Shown: piece by piece, positions 17,993-27,278 of the stretch
How positions within the stretch are numbered: the first letter of the stretch is position 1
Layout of the letters: each line of letters opens with the position of its first letter
From: Pseudomonas putida
GTDB taxonomy: Bacteria > Pseudomonadota > Gammaproteobacteria > Pseudomonadales > Pseudomonadaceae
Assembly: GCF_028682175.1 (NCBI RefSeq)
Contig: NZ_JANHKS010000012.1
Location: 78,236 to 142,235, forward strand
Length of the DNA: 64,000 nucleotides
Direction of reading: 5' to 3'
The notes under the pieces: generated by a model
Databases searched by the model: none
What the model was told of the DNA's origin: nothing
The model's input: the letters and a program-made list of their open reading frames with translations, nothing else
Program-made: the position numbers and the translations under genes

Positions 17993-18474
17993 AATTCTAG
18001 CCCCATCATGTCGAATACAGTCCGTGTAGTGCCGGCCAAGGCAAACCAGCAGCCCAGGCGGTCAATGTTCTTGAAAATGTTCCGGGTCTCCTCAATCAAT
18101 TGCTTGGTGAAGACTTTGGGCAACGAGGCTGCGCCCAAGACGAGTCGACCCTCGGCATTGACCATGAGCAATTGGCTGAAGCATCCAAACTGGATCGCCT
18201 CGGTAACGATATCCAGGGAGCCATTCAGTCGATCTGCAAGCCGGATCTGAATGAAGGGGCTGCGATGCAGCCACTCCAATAGGCCCGTCCTTCGATCGGT
18301 ACCCGCAAATGTCGACGCTAGGTCACCTGACAGCGCCAGCGGCAAGGCTGCGTAGCACAACGTGAGGTCTGGCGGCGCGTTGCTGCGAGAGCAGTACCCT
18401 GAAACAAAGTGGGTCAGTAACGCAGCGCAATAGGCCGGGTTGGTTTCGGCATAGATGTCGTGGGCAATGGCCAT
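17989..18474 (-). CDS. ABC-three-component system middle component
   Basis: A 161-residue protein of the kind encoded between effector and DUF3732 ATPase. It has an N-terminal [16 protein letters not shown] segment, a central PLALSGDL stretch and a C-terminal helical [16 protein letters not shown]. Middle components are all-helical adaptors of unknown mechanism. Spacing (three bases after the upstream stop, four-base overlap with the ATPase) shows strict cotranslation. Confidence 0.75.
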   Translation of the reverse strand: MAIAHDIYAETNPAYCAALLTHFVSGYCSRSNAPPDLTLCYAALPLALSGDLASTFAGTDRRTGLLEWLHRSPFIQIRLADRLNGSLDIVTEAIQFGCFSQLLMVNAEGRLVLGAASLPKVFTKQLIEETRNIFKNIDRLGCWFALAGTTRTVFDMMGLEL

Positions 18475-18477
18475 ACT

Positions 18478-19272
18478 CTAATCCTTGAGGAGGTTCAGAT
18501 AGTCGACATGCCACCCAACCATCTGGTCGATTGCCAACACTTGGTAAGTGCCCCGCACGTAATAGTGCCCGCTCCAGCTCGGCGCAATCGGCTCGACATC
18601 CGTGGGGGCATGGTCATGAGCCCAGCGCAGAAGCTCCAGCCCTTTGGCCTCGACTTCGAGAGGATCTAAACCCTCGCAATCTTCTGCCATTCGAGAGTGG
18701 AGATCCGACCAACGCTCGGTGAGTTTTGCGTCATAACTGACGATCTTCGATCGCATCTGAGGTTTTTCGACAATCCACTTCGCCCGTTGCTGCGTGGCCC
18801 TCCATTGCTCACGGACAGCCTTGGTGACGTCAGAGGGTCTTCCCCGAACCAAAGCGATCTGGCGATAGAGCATACCGTCAGACTCATAGTCATCGGGATG
18901 GTTGACCATGTCGAAATCAGCGATCAGCTTTTCGTCGTCCAGATGCGCGATGATGGAGGAGATGCTGTGTTCCATTTCGCTGCGCTGAATCACCCGATCG
19001 CGCTTGCCACACAGGGTGTACACCACCTGCTGATCCCACCACGCAAGCAGTCGCTCAGCCGCTTGGGAACGCTGATCCTTCGGGAGCAGGTGCAGGTGTT
19101 TGGACAGCGCCTCAGGGATCTGCCCAATCGTGACAGTGCCATGCTGAATGCGGATTCGTCGTAGCAGGCTCGATCGGGTTGATGGGTCAAGGTTGAGGAA
19201 TGCCTCACAGCCCGCAGCACGTGGTGCGTGCGGAAGCTTGTCACCTGCGGCCTTCGCAGCGGTGCTGCTCAT
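18478..19272 (-). CDS. ABC-three-component system C-terminal-domain protein
   Basis: A 264-residue protein if started at ATG 19272 (MSSTAAKAAGDKL); the frame continues upstream to 19338 but that part overlaps the nuclease gene. It contains TIGQIPEALSKHL, an ERLLAWWDQQVVYTL helix and a C-terminal AIDQMVGWHVDYLNLLKD, the pattern of the ABC-3C C-terminal domain that docks effectors on the other subunits. In related systems this domain is fused behind the effector. Here the effector domain is a separate overlapping upstream frame, so it is a split effector or a frameshift. Confidence 0.7.
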   Translation of the reverse strand: MSSTAAKAAGDKLPHAPRAAGCEAFLNLDPSTRSSLLRRIRIQHGTVTIGQIPEALSKHLHLLPKDQRSQAAERLLAWWDQQVVYTLCGKRDRVIQRSEMEHSISSIIAHLDDEKLIADFDMVNHPDDYESDGMLYRQIALVRGRPSDVTKAVREQWRATQQRAKWIVEKPQMRSKIVSYDAKLTERWSDLHSRMAEDCEGLDPLEVEAKGLELLRWAHDHAPTDVEPIAPSWSGHYYVRGTYQVLAIDQMVGWHVDYLNLLKD

Positions 19273-19690
19273 CAACGACACGGCTGGCTTCCTCAAGCAT
19301 CGCATTGAGCAAGGTCTCTCGATTCGCCTGGGGGTCACACAGAGTCATCAAGGGAGAGTCGCTGGGTACGGTGCCGACTGAAACAAGGCAGAAGGTCGTA
19401 TCAGCCAGTGATACGAGTGGGATGGCATCACTCCATACCTTGATGGTTTTCCACAACGCCACGCATGCCAGTGTGACGGGGGGCGGATTTTCTTGGACGG
19501 AATGCTTGAGTTGGTACAGAAGGGTCTGGCCGTTAGCCGTGAGCTCTACGTCGTCCAGCCTTTCGATTGCCACCGCAGCGTCATCATTCGTCTGCGATAT
19601 CAGCGTCAGTAGAGCGAACTGGCTCTGGAAATAAAATCCCAAAGCGGCTGCGGACGCCTCATGAATCGTGTTTGATTCTGCACCTTCCAT
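19241..19690 (-). CDS. Small DUF4297/Cap4-like nuclease effector of the ABC-3C system
   Basis: A 149-residue protein with AAALGFYFQSQFALLTLI near the N-terminus and then IERLDDVELTANGQTLLYQLKH. This is the signature of DUF4297/Cap4-type PD-(D/E)xK nucleases (E...QxK). ATG 19690 follows a GTG in frame and is preferred. It is the first gene of the ABC-3C operon and overlaps the next frame by 32 bases. Known relatives are longer single proteins. DNA cleavage causing abortive infection is the family-level expectation, untested here. Confidence 0.65.
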   Translation of the reverse strand: MEGAESNTIHEASAAALGFYFQSQFALLTLISQTNDDAAVAIERLDDVELTANGQTLLYQLKHSVQENPPPVTLACVALWKTIKVWSDAIPLVSLADTTFCLVSVGTVPSDSPLMTLCDPQANRETLLNAMLEEASRVVDEQHRCEGRR

Positions 19691-19877
19691 CACCCGAACA
19701 AACGCCTCCCTGGTGCAATAATGCGATCCAATTTAATCGCAAAATGATACCAGAGTGCCATTGTCAATTCACAGGCTGACACCGGCTAGGTAAGGACGAA
19801 GGTCGACTAGGCAACCGGAGAAACTCGGCAAACCGTCTTCACCTTCACCTTCGACGCGCCGGAGTCGAGCTTTAAGC

Positions 19878-20414
19878 TCATTTGACGATCAGCGTCTCGA
19901 CGCCCGTGACCAGATCACGAGAGGATTCGATCACGCTGGGGTTGTCGTTGCCGACTTGCCTGAACAGCGCGATCACCTCATCGATGTCCATGAAGAGCAA
20001 AAACTTGTCTTTATCAAGATCAGAGGTGAAAAACACCCCACACAGCCCGCCCTGTTCCGAAACACAGGGTGCAAAAATGAAGCTGTGTATGACCACGCCG
20101 CAAACGAAGGGAATACTCCGCTTCTCTTGATTGCTTTGGTTGAAGTCATAGAGCTCTTCAAGCCTATGATTATTACGCCAGGTCACACGCTTGAGGTTGG
20201 GAAACTTGCTGACGGCGAGCAGCATGGCTCGTGTCTGATCCGTCACTTTCGTGGGGGTTTCAGTCAACCTTCTGACCGAGTAAAACCCTATGAAGATATC
20301 TCGCTCGATCTGGGCAAGCTGATCTTCAGATAGCTCTCTAGATCCCTTAAGAGCTGCGAGGCGCTTAGCCAGTTTCAGCAGAGGTAGCTTCCAGTTTTCA
20401 CTTTCCCAAACCAT
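19878..20414 (-). CDS. Uncharacterised protein
   Basis: A 178-residue protein not recognised. The N-terminal half is basic and helical (KLPLLKLAKRLAALKG, DQLAQIERDIFIGFYSVRRL). The C-terminal half is beta-rich with hydrophobic strands (IPFVCGVVIHSFIF, DKFLLFMDIDEVIALF) and reads like a small mixed-fold sensor domain. It lies upstream of the ABC-3C operon on the same strand, separated by 187 bases, so it may or may not be part of it. Confidence 0.6.
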   Translation of the reverse strand: MVWESENWKLPLLKLAKRLAALKGSRELSEDQLAQIERDIFIGFYSVRRLTETPTKVTDQTRAMLLAVSKFPNLKRVTWRNNHRLEELYDFNQSNQEKRSIPFVCGVVIHSFIFAPCVSEQGGLCGVFFTSDLDKDKFLLFMDIDEVIALFRQVGNDNPSVIESSRDLVTGVETLIVK

Positions 20415-21094
20415 TGATTAAGCCCCCAAGGATTGCGCCTGCGTCCAGCATGCCCGCCCTACAACCCGAGGTCTACCGCGAATCGTGCATCACTCATCTC
20501 ATCAGTTGCCAGTTGATCGCTGACCAGACGCTGCAAGACACAATAGTAGAGATAATCGCGTTAATGCTGTCGCACCTAGAGAACGGATGCCAGCGTGTCA
20601 TCATTGCCCCAGTTGTCGTTCAGGTAAACCTGCAGGCCTTGAAGGCCGCGTCGCCAACGCTTGTATGACACAGCCGGGTCATGTCGTCATGCCTAGGCTC
20701 TTGAGGGGATGAGGGTTGAAACCAGGCCAGTTATCTGGAATTGCTGCCTTGGCCCTTCAGGCTTCCAGCTGCACATCTACAGCGTCTGCCGCCTACGGGC
20801 TCCACCTGCGTTCGTAAGCATCTTTACCGATTAACCTGCACCGGATCTGCAATAACCCTGATGGCCTCGGAGGCTAGTGGAGGCTGGACGAAATGGGGCC
20901 ATTACACTGAAGACTATCCGGACACGCATACAGCCTAACCCTTGACGGTTGAAGCAAAAACACAGGGATCAAAACAACAATATCGAGCCTGACCCGATTT
21001 GCCCGCCTTCGCATGCAAACGTATCATCCAGCCCCCCAGCGCATCAGCATACCGCAGTGCCTCGTTCTACCTGCCTAAGAAGGCTGACTATCAA
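20415..21094. other. Gene-poor stretch
   Basis: About 680 bases between the 178-residue gene and the TetR gene. Short frames are present but lack ribosome sites and conserved features. It may contain gene remnants; nothing recognisable was found. Confidence 0.6.
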
Positions 21095-21793
21095 ATGTAC
21101 TCCAGCCCTCTGGCCGAAATAATCATCACGACCACTGCGAAGTTGATCGCAGAGGGAGGGATGGCGGCTGCAACCATCCGAAATATTGCAAGGCATGCCA
21201 ACGTCCTGCCACCCCAGATCTACAAGCATGTCGGGAGTATCGAGCAGCTCTTGGACGATGTAGCGCTTCATCTCTGGCAAGCTCGACCTCGAACTCGTAC
21301 GGAATCCGATCTCCCGGTCGACGGTTTGCTTCATGCGATTCAAGATCTGATCATATTTGGGATAGACAACCCGGATATCTTTCTACATATCAGCAAGCCG
21401 CGTCCGGGTAAACTCACGACTCAATGGCGTCGACAGGCCGATGAATTGAAAACCGCTGTCGACCTGGTTGCTAAAGCCGGCTTGCTAAAGGTTGGAAAAA
21501 CACAAGCCATTGACTTCATTCTTCCATTTAGCGTGGGGATGATATTCACCTGGTTGCATGAGGCGAGTCGCCCTCATGATCCGAGCTGGCTCGCATGGGA
21601 GTCGATTAAGCCTCTGCTTAAGAAAAGCGCAATAAAAACGATGGAGGCACCCGAGGATTTAAAGCCTGATGAAAGCCGTAGAGTCCCTAGCCTCGCATCA
21701 GAGCTGAATGCCAATCTTGGCGAGGTGAAAGTACTCACCACGAGGGAGCGCTGGATGCTCGGAGAATGGTTAGAAAGAATTGCGTCTGGTTAA
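21095..21793 (+). CDS. TetR family transcriptional regulator
   Basis: About 232 residues from ATG 21095 (MYSSPLAEII). The N-terminal helix-turn-helix reads LIAEGGMAAATIRNIARHAN then PPQIYKHVGSIEQLL, the TetR DNA-binding pattern. The rest is a helical ligand domain with a hydrophobic core (FILPFSVGMIFTWLHE) and a charged tail. The longer in-frame extension upstream is unlikely because it would place about 30 unrelated residues before the TetR domain. It lies directly before the recombinase operon, in the same direction, and may regulate it; that is inference. Confidence 0.75.
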   Translation: MYSSPLAEIIITTTAKLIAEGGMAAATIRNIARHANVLPPQIYKHVGSIEQLLDDVALHLWQARPRTRTESDLPVDGLLHAIQDLIIFGIDNPDIFLHISKPRPGKLTTQWRRQADELKTAVDLVAKAGLLKVGKTQAIDFILPFSVGMIFTWLHEASRPHDPSWLAWESIKPLLKKSAIKTMEAPEDLKPDESRRVPSLASELNANLGEVKVLTTRERWMLGEWLERIASG

Positions 21794-22286
21794 TCTGCGG
21801 CGCGGTGGTTGTTTAATCGGGCACGGCAGCCAAAGCCATACGTCCTCAACCTGCAGTAATCCCTCAATCGAGCTCCCAAGCCAACTGCACACTTGGATGA
21901 CTGGTTCTAGCGATGCGGCAAACCCTGGCCTCAAATATCGCAGATTGCTTTCACGCAACACGCCTGACGTCGCAAACCCTCGTGCTAGGGCTCCACATCA
22001 CCGAAATCAGCAACGCGGTGAAAAAGCCATCCGGTCTCGTGCACTCCGACTCTCCTCGCCTGCTTTTTTGGCATTCAGCCCCCGAAAAGCTGGGTTTCTG
22101 AAAAGAATATAAATTTTTTTGATCAGGTTGACATTTTCAGTCGCGCGCATTCCGTGAGATTTCAAAAATGGATTCGCATGCCATCTGCGTGCACCAGCCG
22201 TCACTGAAGCGTTCCGCCCGATTCACCTCCCCCGTCGGAACACAAGGCCTAGGCAGCGGCAACCCGTCGACAGCCACGCATAACAC

Positions 22287-22308
22287 CGTTATATAAATTA
22301 ATATAACG
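22287..22308. promoter_or_regulatory. AT-rich inverted repeat upstream of the recombinase operon
   Basis: CGTTATAT and ATATAACG are perfect inverted arms around AAATTA, 120 bases before gmtY. It is a plausible operator for the adjacent TetR protein or a recombinase site. The surrounding gap 21794-22428 has no gene and becomes AT-rich toward gmtY. Confidence 0.4.
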
Positions 22309-22428
22309 CTGAAATCGCCATTCCGATAATCAACCATTTTAGTTAATTAAGTATGCAGTAGCGTGCACTTGCGCACTTAGAATCTCCTATGCAACCATTT
22401 GTTCATCCCAGCAGTATTGGAACCTAAG

Positions 22429-23874
22429 ATGAACGCCATCGCATTACGTCGCGAGCTGTATTCGTTCGCCCCGCCAATTCTTATCCCCACCACTAGGAAT
22501 GAGAAAAACATTTATACGCTTGTCTCAACGGACAAGCTCATGGACGACTTTTTCGAAAGCTGGTGTTATGGCCTGAGCAAGAGAAGGAAGTTTAAAACGG
22601 TTAAATCCTATGCCAGCTATAACCGTATCTTCTTGGAATTACTACAGTGTGTCGCCCAGCTCAGTGGTGGTCTGACTCCGTTACTCCTGAGTCAGACTAT
22701 CGAGAACTACGAGAGCTATCTGGTATTCGGTTCAGCGAGCGATATCCCCCTAATTGCACAAGCTGCATCTTTGTTAGGCGATCGTAACTTATCGGGAAGT
22801 TCCGTTAGTGTTGCTCTGGCTGCACTTAACAGCTTTGTTGACGCAAGCGAGCGTTTTCGCCTGGGCATGTTGGAACTGGAAGCCCAGGGATACATCTCCT
22901 CAGTCACCCTGTCAGGCTTCTCTCTGGCTCAGGCCGTTAAGGTGGATACCACCGCAAGTGTCAGGAGCGCAATCAAGAAAAATAGCTGGTTAGCTGGATG
23001 TCTGGCTGGTGGTGCCAAACGAATCAAACGTGCGGGCCTATCACCCGTCTCGAAGCCATCAGAAATCGCTCACACCGACATCTACGGCGGAGATGAATTC
23101 GCTTTCCCTATCGACCGCTGTAAGGAGCTCATCGAGTCGGCCCCAAGCTTCAGGGACAAGATGCTTTGGAGTCTGCTTGCGGCGTCGGGAGCCCGCGTGT
23201 CTGAAGCGCTGACCATGCTCAATGAAGACATCGTTATTGACATTGATCCAGTGTTGAACCGCGTGAACATTATTGACCCCAACACCAGGCGCAACGTGCT
23301 CATCAAGTACATGACAGCGACAGAAATTGACGGTTTACCTCATAAGGGAAGAGCCCATTCGGAAACTTTCTTGATTGAACCGTTCGCCTCGATGTTCTGG
23401 GTAGCCCTGGATCGATATAAGGCAGAAATGCGAGAGCAGCCCCTCATGGCCCCCGTAAGACATGACTTTCTGGTGCGAAGCCTGAAGGACGGCGAGCCAA
23501 TGCATAACGGTTATCAAGGATTGTATGAGCGCTTCAGTAAAGCCGCGCAGAAGATTACTGGTCGCTCGTACGGTTTTCACTCCTTACGGCACATGTATGG
23601 ATATTACCTGGTCAATCACTGCCCGAACCCAAGCCCTCACAGTAACCGTAAATATGGACTGGAACTCGACAGGGTCAAACAGTTCATGGGGCATGCACGG
23701 GTAAAAACGACTAAACGCTACGCGCGCCAAGATGCTCATCTTCTATACGCATCAATGGCCGCTGCAAACTTCGCACGGCTGAGCGGAGGGCCCAAAACAG
23801 TCCTTCAAGCGCGAATTGCTTATCACCAGCAAGAAATCAAACAACTACAGCAACTCGCCTTGGAGGCAGCATGA
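22429..23874 (+). CDS. gmtY: Tyrosine recombinase, Gamma-Mobile-Trio GmtY type
   Basis: A 481-residue site-specific recombinase. ATG 22429 is preceded by GGAA and preferred over an in-frame TTG at 22399. The C-terminal catalytic domain has all key residues: Arg256 in ASGARVSEAL, His384 and Arg387 in HSLRHMYGYY, His422 in FMGHARVKTTKRY and the nucleophile Tyr431. The N-terminal half contains the core-binding region. Its stop overlaps the gmtZ start (ATGA). Together with the giant second recombinase and small third protein it matches the trio that defines GMT islands. Tn554-like and GInt recombinase sets are related alternatives. Confidence 0.8.
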   Translation: MNAIALRRELYSFAPPILIPTTRNEKNIYTLVSTDKLMDDFFESWCYGLSKRRKFKTVKSYASYNRIFLELLQCVAQLSGGLTPLLLSQTIENYESYLVFGSASDIPLIAQAASLLGDRNLSGSSVSVALAALNSFVDASERFRLGMLELEAQGYISSVTLSGFSLAQAVKVDTTASVRSAIKKNSWLAGCLAGGAKRIKRAGLSPVSKPSEIAHTDIYGGDEFAFPIDRCKELIESAPSFRDKMLWSLLAASGARVSEALTMLNEDIVIDIDPVLNRVNIIDPNTRRNVLIKYMTATEIDGLPHKGRAHSETFLIEPFASMFWVALDRYKAEMREQPLMAPVRHDFLVRSLKDGEPMHNGYQGLYERFSKAAQKITGRSYGFHSLRHMYGYYLVNHCPNPSPHSNRKYGLELDRVKQFMGHARVKTTKRYARQDAHLLYASMAAANFARLSGGPKTVLQARIAYHQQEIKQLQQLALEAA

Positions 23875-26800
23875 TCAATCCTTCGCACGAAAAACCCATC
23901 TGGCTGATCAAAAACAAAGAAATTGGCCCAGCTTTCGACTTGGCAATGATCGATGTGCGCCACCGTTACTGGAAGCTTTACAACAACCCGGACGGTGGAC
24001 GAACGCTGAAGGCGTTGTTGGCTCTGAACGACTTGGGCCCACGTCCTTTCTTTGCAATCCGCCGTGCCCAGGTCGAGCAGTTGCTCATCTGCTGCTTTTC
24101 GGGAACCCGAGAGCGCGAAGAGATCATCAAAACGGCCATTCCAGATATGCCGGCCTCGGTGGTCGCCTCTTTGATCGCGCCGCTGACCTCCATGCTGAAA
24201 ATGACTTTCCTGCGTCTCTGGATCGAGAAAAAGGTCGTTCTCCCTCTAGGTTGGAATAACCCCATTAACAGCGACGGATTGCTGGATGAGTTGATCGAGG
24301 AGAATAAAGAGCGCTGCCCGATGCTGTTTAAGATCAGAGCGCTCAATCCCAAGTCGTCACTCGTTTTCAACGGCACCATGAGCGATAAAAATCGCGAGCT
24401 GAGGTCGACCGGGTGGCTGAGGCTGCTGGTTGCCTCCAACCTGCACAACCCTGCAAGCTTCACTGCAGAGCTCGCTCGTGATCTGAAGGAGCGTAGCTTC
24501 GGGTACAAGTCCGAGCTCGCACGATTCTACACAGATGACTTCTCTGTATTCTTCGCTGATGCATCGGACAACCCTTGGATGCGCGAGCAAGTCGATCGCA
24601 TTCTCGCCGAGAGTCGCGATAAGTCCCGCGAAGCACGCAAGCAGGGACAGGAGACGGGCAAGCAGAATCAGGTCAGCCGATACCACGCCCAGCTTGTCGA
24701 GAAAACTCGTTCATACTTGGAAGGTTCGGTGCATGGCATCCCAACATTTGCAGCTCTATTCTCCGATGCTAATGCTCTAAACCGCGCCTTTCGGATGGAC
24801 GGCGTGGACACACTGCCGCCGGGCCTGGAGCTGCTTCCCGAGAAGGTCGTCAAGTTTTGCAGGCTGATCAACGCGACCTATCGGGCATTTCTCAAGTCCA
24901 AACGGCTTGAAAGCAAGAAGAACCACAGGTCATCCCTGTACCACATGATCGCCTACTGCGGCCCCTACCTCTATCAGTTCTTTATGGATCGTGATGGGAA
25001 CCTGGATGCATACCCAACTACGTTCAACGACTTTACCTGCGCTATCTACGTCACAGCCGATGCCGATCTGTTAAAGGAGGTCGGAAATTATGAGAAGGAG
25101 CTTCCAGAAACGCTTCTGACGATGATCAACACCATCGTGGGCATCAACCAGAACACACCGGACACCCACTACGCCAAGATTTATCCCATCGAAAAATTCT
25201 TCGAATACATCATCGGACAATCCGCTGTCATCCCGAACGCTGACAAAGTCAGAAATAGTTTCTCAGCCGACTGCTACCCGCCGCAGTCCAAAAAGTGGGG
25301 GACGGTAAAAAAGCCGATTCCTCGAATGTATTTCTCGACGTTCATCAGCATGATGTACTCGCTTGAGTACCTGACTATGCACCTCAATTGCATGGCGGAC
25401 GGCACCGAGCCAGGTGTTGTCGCCGGAAAGCTCAAGTGGCCAAATCTTAGCGAACTTGTCCACAGCTCGGAATGGGCGGGACTTTGGGGTACAGGCCAAA
25501 TGAGCTGCGCGAGCGTTGACCTCAAGGCTTTGAATTATACCCCTATCTTTTATTTTCAAGGCAAACCTCGCCCTTTCACCTATATCCCTCGTTTCTATCG
25601 CATCTCCGACAGGCACATCAACGGTGAAGTACAGCCACGCGTCGTCATGAATGATGTTCGCTCCACGCTTTTGATGTGCGAGACAGGCATCCGTCAGCAA
25701 CACTTGCTATGGCTGGATCTTGACCGCTATGCGAACTACGTGGAGCGCCAGATGAAGAGGCCTCTAGCGCCGCTGTTGGTGAGTACCGACAAAGCTCATG
25801 GCGAATGGACATCTATCGTTTCAGACCGCGTCATTCAAATTCTGGACAGGCAAAACGCATGGTACCGTCGGTGCACCTGCCCCAGCTTCCAAGAACAGAT
25901 TTGGTACAACGAGAACGAGGGCTCAAAATTTGGTCGGCTTCGTCCGTTGTTCAGACTTGCGACTACCCCGAAGAACTGGATGAACTATGACCCCTTCCGA
26001 CTCCTGCTGCTCTGTCTGCAGTACTTCATCAAAGCCGAACAGGGCGACGTAAGCTGCCCTGACATCGTGTGGTGCAAACCCTCTGCAGACTCGACAGATG
26101 AGCGTCAATACCTCACGAACCACACTGTAGAGAGCTTATCGTCGATCACCGCAAGTACCCTGACTTCTGACTACACGCCGCATGGTCTGCGTGCCGGATT
26201 CGTCTCAGAGGCCATCAAGTTCCTGCCTCCGTCGATCGTGGGCCAATGGCTCACTGGTCAGTCTGAAGCGCTAGTGTCCTATTACTCCATCTTCGATGAG
26301 AACGACCTCGGGATGACGCATCAACAGATGCTTTGCATGTCACTCATGAGCAATCAAGACAAACTCACCGCAGGTGACTTCCCTGACCTGGCAGCAACAA
26401 TCGCAAGGCTCAACCAAACGCTTCAGCAGGACATTGCCGCTGACCCGGCAGGCGCTATTGCCAAGCACAGACTGATGAGCCTATCGAGCGTCAAACGCGA
26501 GTCTGACACTGGCCTTGACCGGATCATCGCCAAAGAAGTGAGCGAATTCGCGTTCAACACCACTCACATTTGTCCCTTCAGCAACATCTGCCCAAAAGAG
26601 GTGCTTGACCTGTTCGGCGAGCCCAATTGCTGCTCTGCGTGTCATTTTGCAATCAGGGGCGTCATGCACCTTCCAGCGATCTCCGCCAAGAAGGACAAGT
26701 ACCGTGAGTTGATGGCGAGCACGCTGACTCTTATCCAGCAGTATCTGACACGCAAGCCCTCGGCGCGCATCAGTACGGAACTCGATCAGCTTGAGGCCGA

Positions 26801-27266
26801 GAACGACCGATTCGCCCGCGAAGCTTGTCTTCTGGAAGCTATCGAGAACCAGCTCATTTACATGCATGAGCACGGCCTCGACGAGGAGCTGATTGTCAAA
26901 GACCGCGAAGGTGTTCAACAACACTACGAGCATATGTCCCTGCCGGAGGAGGCACGAGTGCTCAAGCGATTGATTGACGTCCAAAACTTCCCGGACACAT
27001 CCTCCGAAGACCTGAGCATGAGACTGGCTCAGCTGCGCCACATCCTGCTAATGAAGGAAGGCGACATTGCCAAAATTCTCGGGGTGGATCCTGACAGCGC
27101 GAAACCAATCGCAACCAGATTGGCAGCTCAGATCAGTAGCATGGTCAAGTCAGGGGCTATCAGCGAATTCGACGTATTCGCTGCCAGCTCCGGCGATGTC
27201 AACACCATCAAACGACTGGTCTCAGGCGCTGACTCTATGCTTCAACTCACGCACATGGTGGCGTAA
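23871..27266 (+). CDS. gmtZ: Very large tyrosine-recombinase-like protein, GmtZ type
   Basis: A 1131-residue protein. Recombinase landmarks lie in its middle: Arg608 in ETGIRQQHLLWL, His771 and Arg774 in PHGLRAGFVSEA, and Tyr804/805 in ALVSYYSIF. The box between them reads WLTGQSE, so the usual third-box His is replaced by Gln. A Cys-rich patch around residues 900-930 (CPFSNIC, CCSACH) suggests a zinc site, followed by a long helical tail. It overlaps gmtY by four bases and precedes gmtX by 12. It probably works with GmtY on the island ends. Confidence 0.78.
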   Translation: MINPSHEKPIWLIKNKEIGPAFDLAMIDVRHRYWKLYNNPDGGRTLKALLALNDLGPRPFFAIRRAQVEQLLICCFSGTREREEIIKTAIPDMPASVVASLIAPLTSMLKMTFLRLWIEKKVVLPLGWNNPINSDGLLDELIEENKERCPMLFKIRALNPKSSLVFNGTMSDKNRELRSTGWLRLLVASNLHNPASFTAELARDLKERSFGYKSELARFYTDDFSVFFADASDNPWMREQVDRILAESRDKSREARKQGQETGKQNQVSRYHAQLVEKTRSYLEGSVHGIPTFAALFSDANALNRAFRMDGVDTLPPGLELLPEKVVKFCRLINATYRAFLKSKRLESKKNHRSSLYHMIAYCGPYLYQFFMDRDGNLDAYPTTFNDFTCAIYVTADADLLKEVGNYEKELPETLLTMINTIVGINQNTPDTHYAKIYPIEKFFEYIIGQSAVIPNADKVRNSFSADCYPPQSKKWGTVKKPIPRMYFSTFISMMYSLEYLTMHLNCMADGTEPGVVAGKLKWPNLSELVHSSEWAGLWGTGQMSCASVDLKALNYTPIFYFQGKPRPFTYIPRFYRISDRHINGEVQPRVVMNDVRSTLLMCETGIRQQHLLWLDLDRYANYVERQMKRPLAPLLVSTDKAHGEWTSIVSDRVIQILDRQNAWYRRCTCPSFQEQIWYNENEGSKFGRLRPLFRLATTPKNWMNYDPFRLLLLCLQYFIKAEQGDVSCPDIVWCKPSADSTDERQYLTNHTVESLSSITASTLTSDYTPHGLRAGFVSEAIKFLPPSIVGQWLTGQSEALVSYYSIFDENDLGMTHQQMLCMSLMSNQDKLTAGDFPDLAATIARLNQTLQQDIAADPAGAIAKHRLMSLSSVKRESDTGLDRIIAKEVSEFAFNTTHICPFSNICPKEVLDLFGEPNCCSACHFAIRGVMHLPAISAKKDKYRELMASTLTLIQQYLTRKPSARISTELDQLEAENDRFAREACLLEAIENQLIYMHEHGLDEELIVKDREGVQQHYEHMSLPEEARVLKRLIDVQNFPDTSSEDLSMRLAQLRHILLMKEGDIAKILGVDPDSAKPIATRLAAQISSMVKSGAISEFDVFAASSGDVNTIKRLVSGADSMLQLTHMVA

Positions 27267-27278
27267 CAGGGCTTACGA

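Noticed and set aside
20414..20668. Plus-strand frame of 84 codons
   Set aside because: No ribosome site, no recognisable domain, and an amino-acid pattern typical of chance frames.
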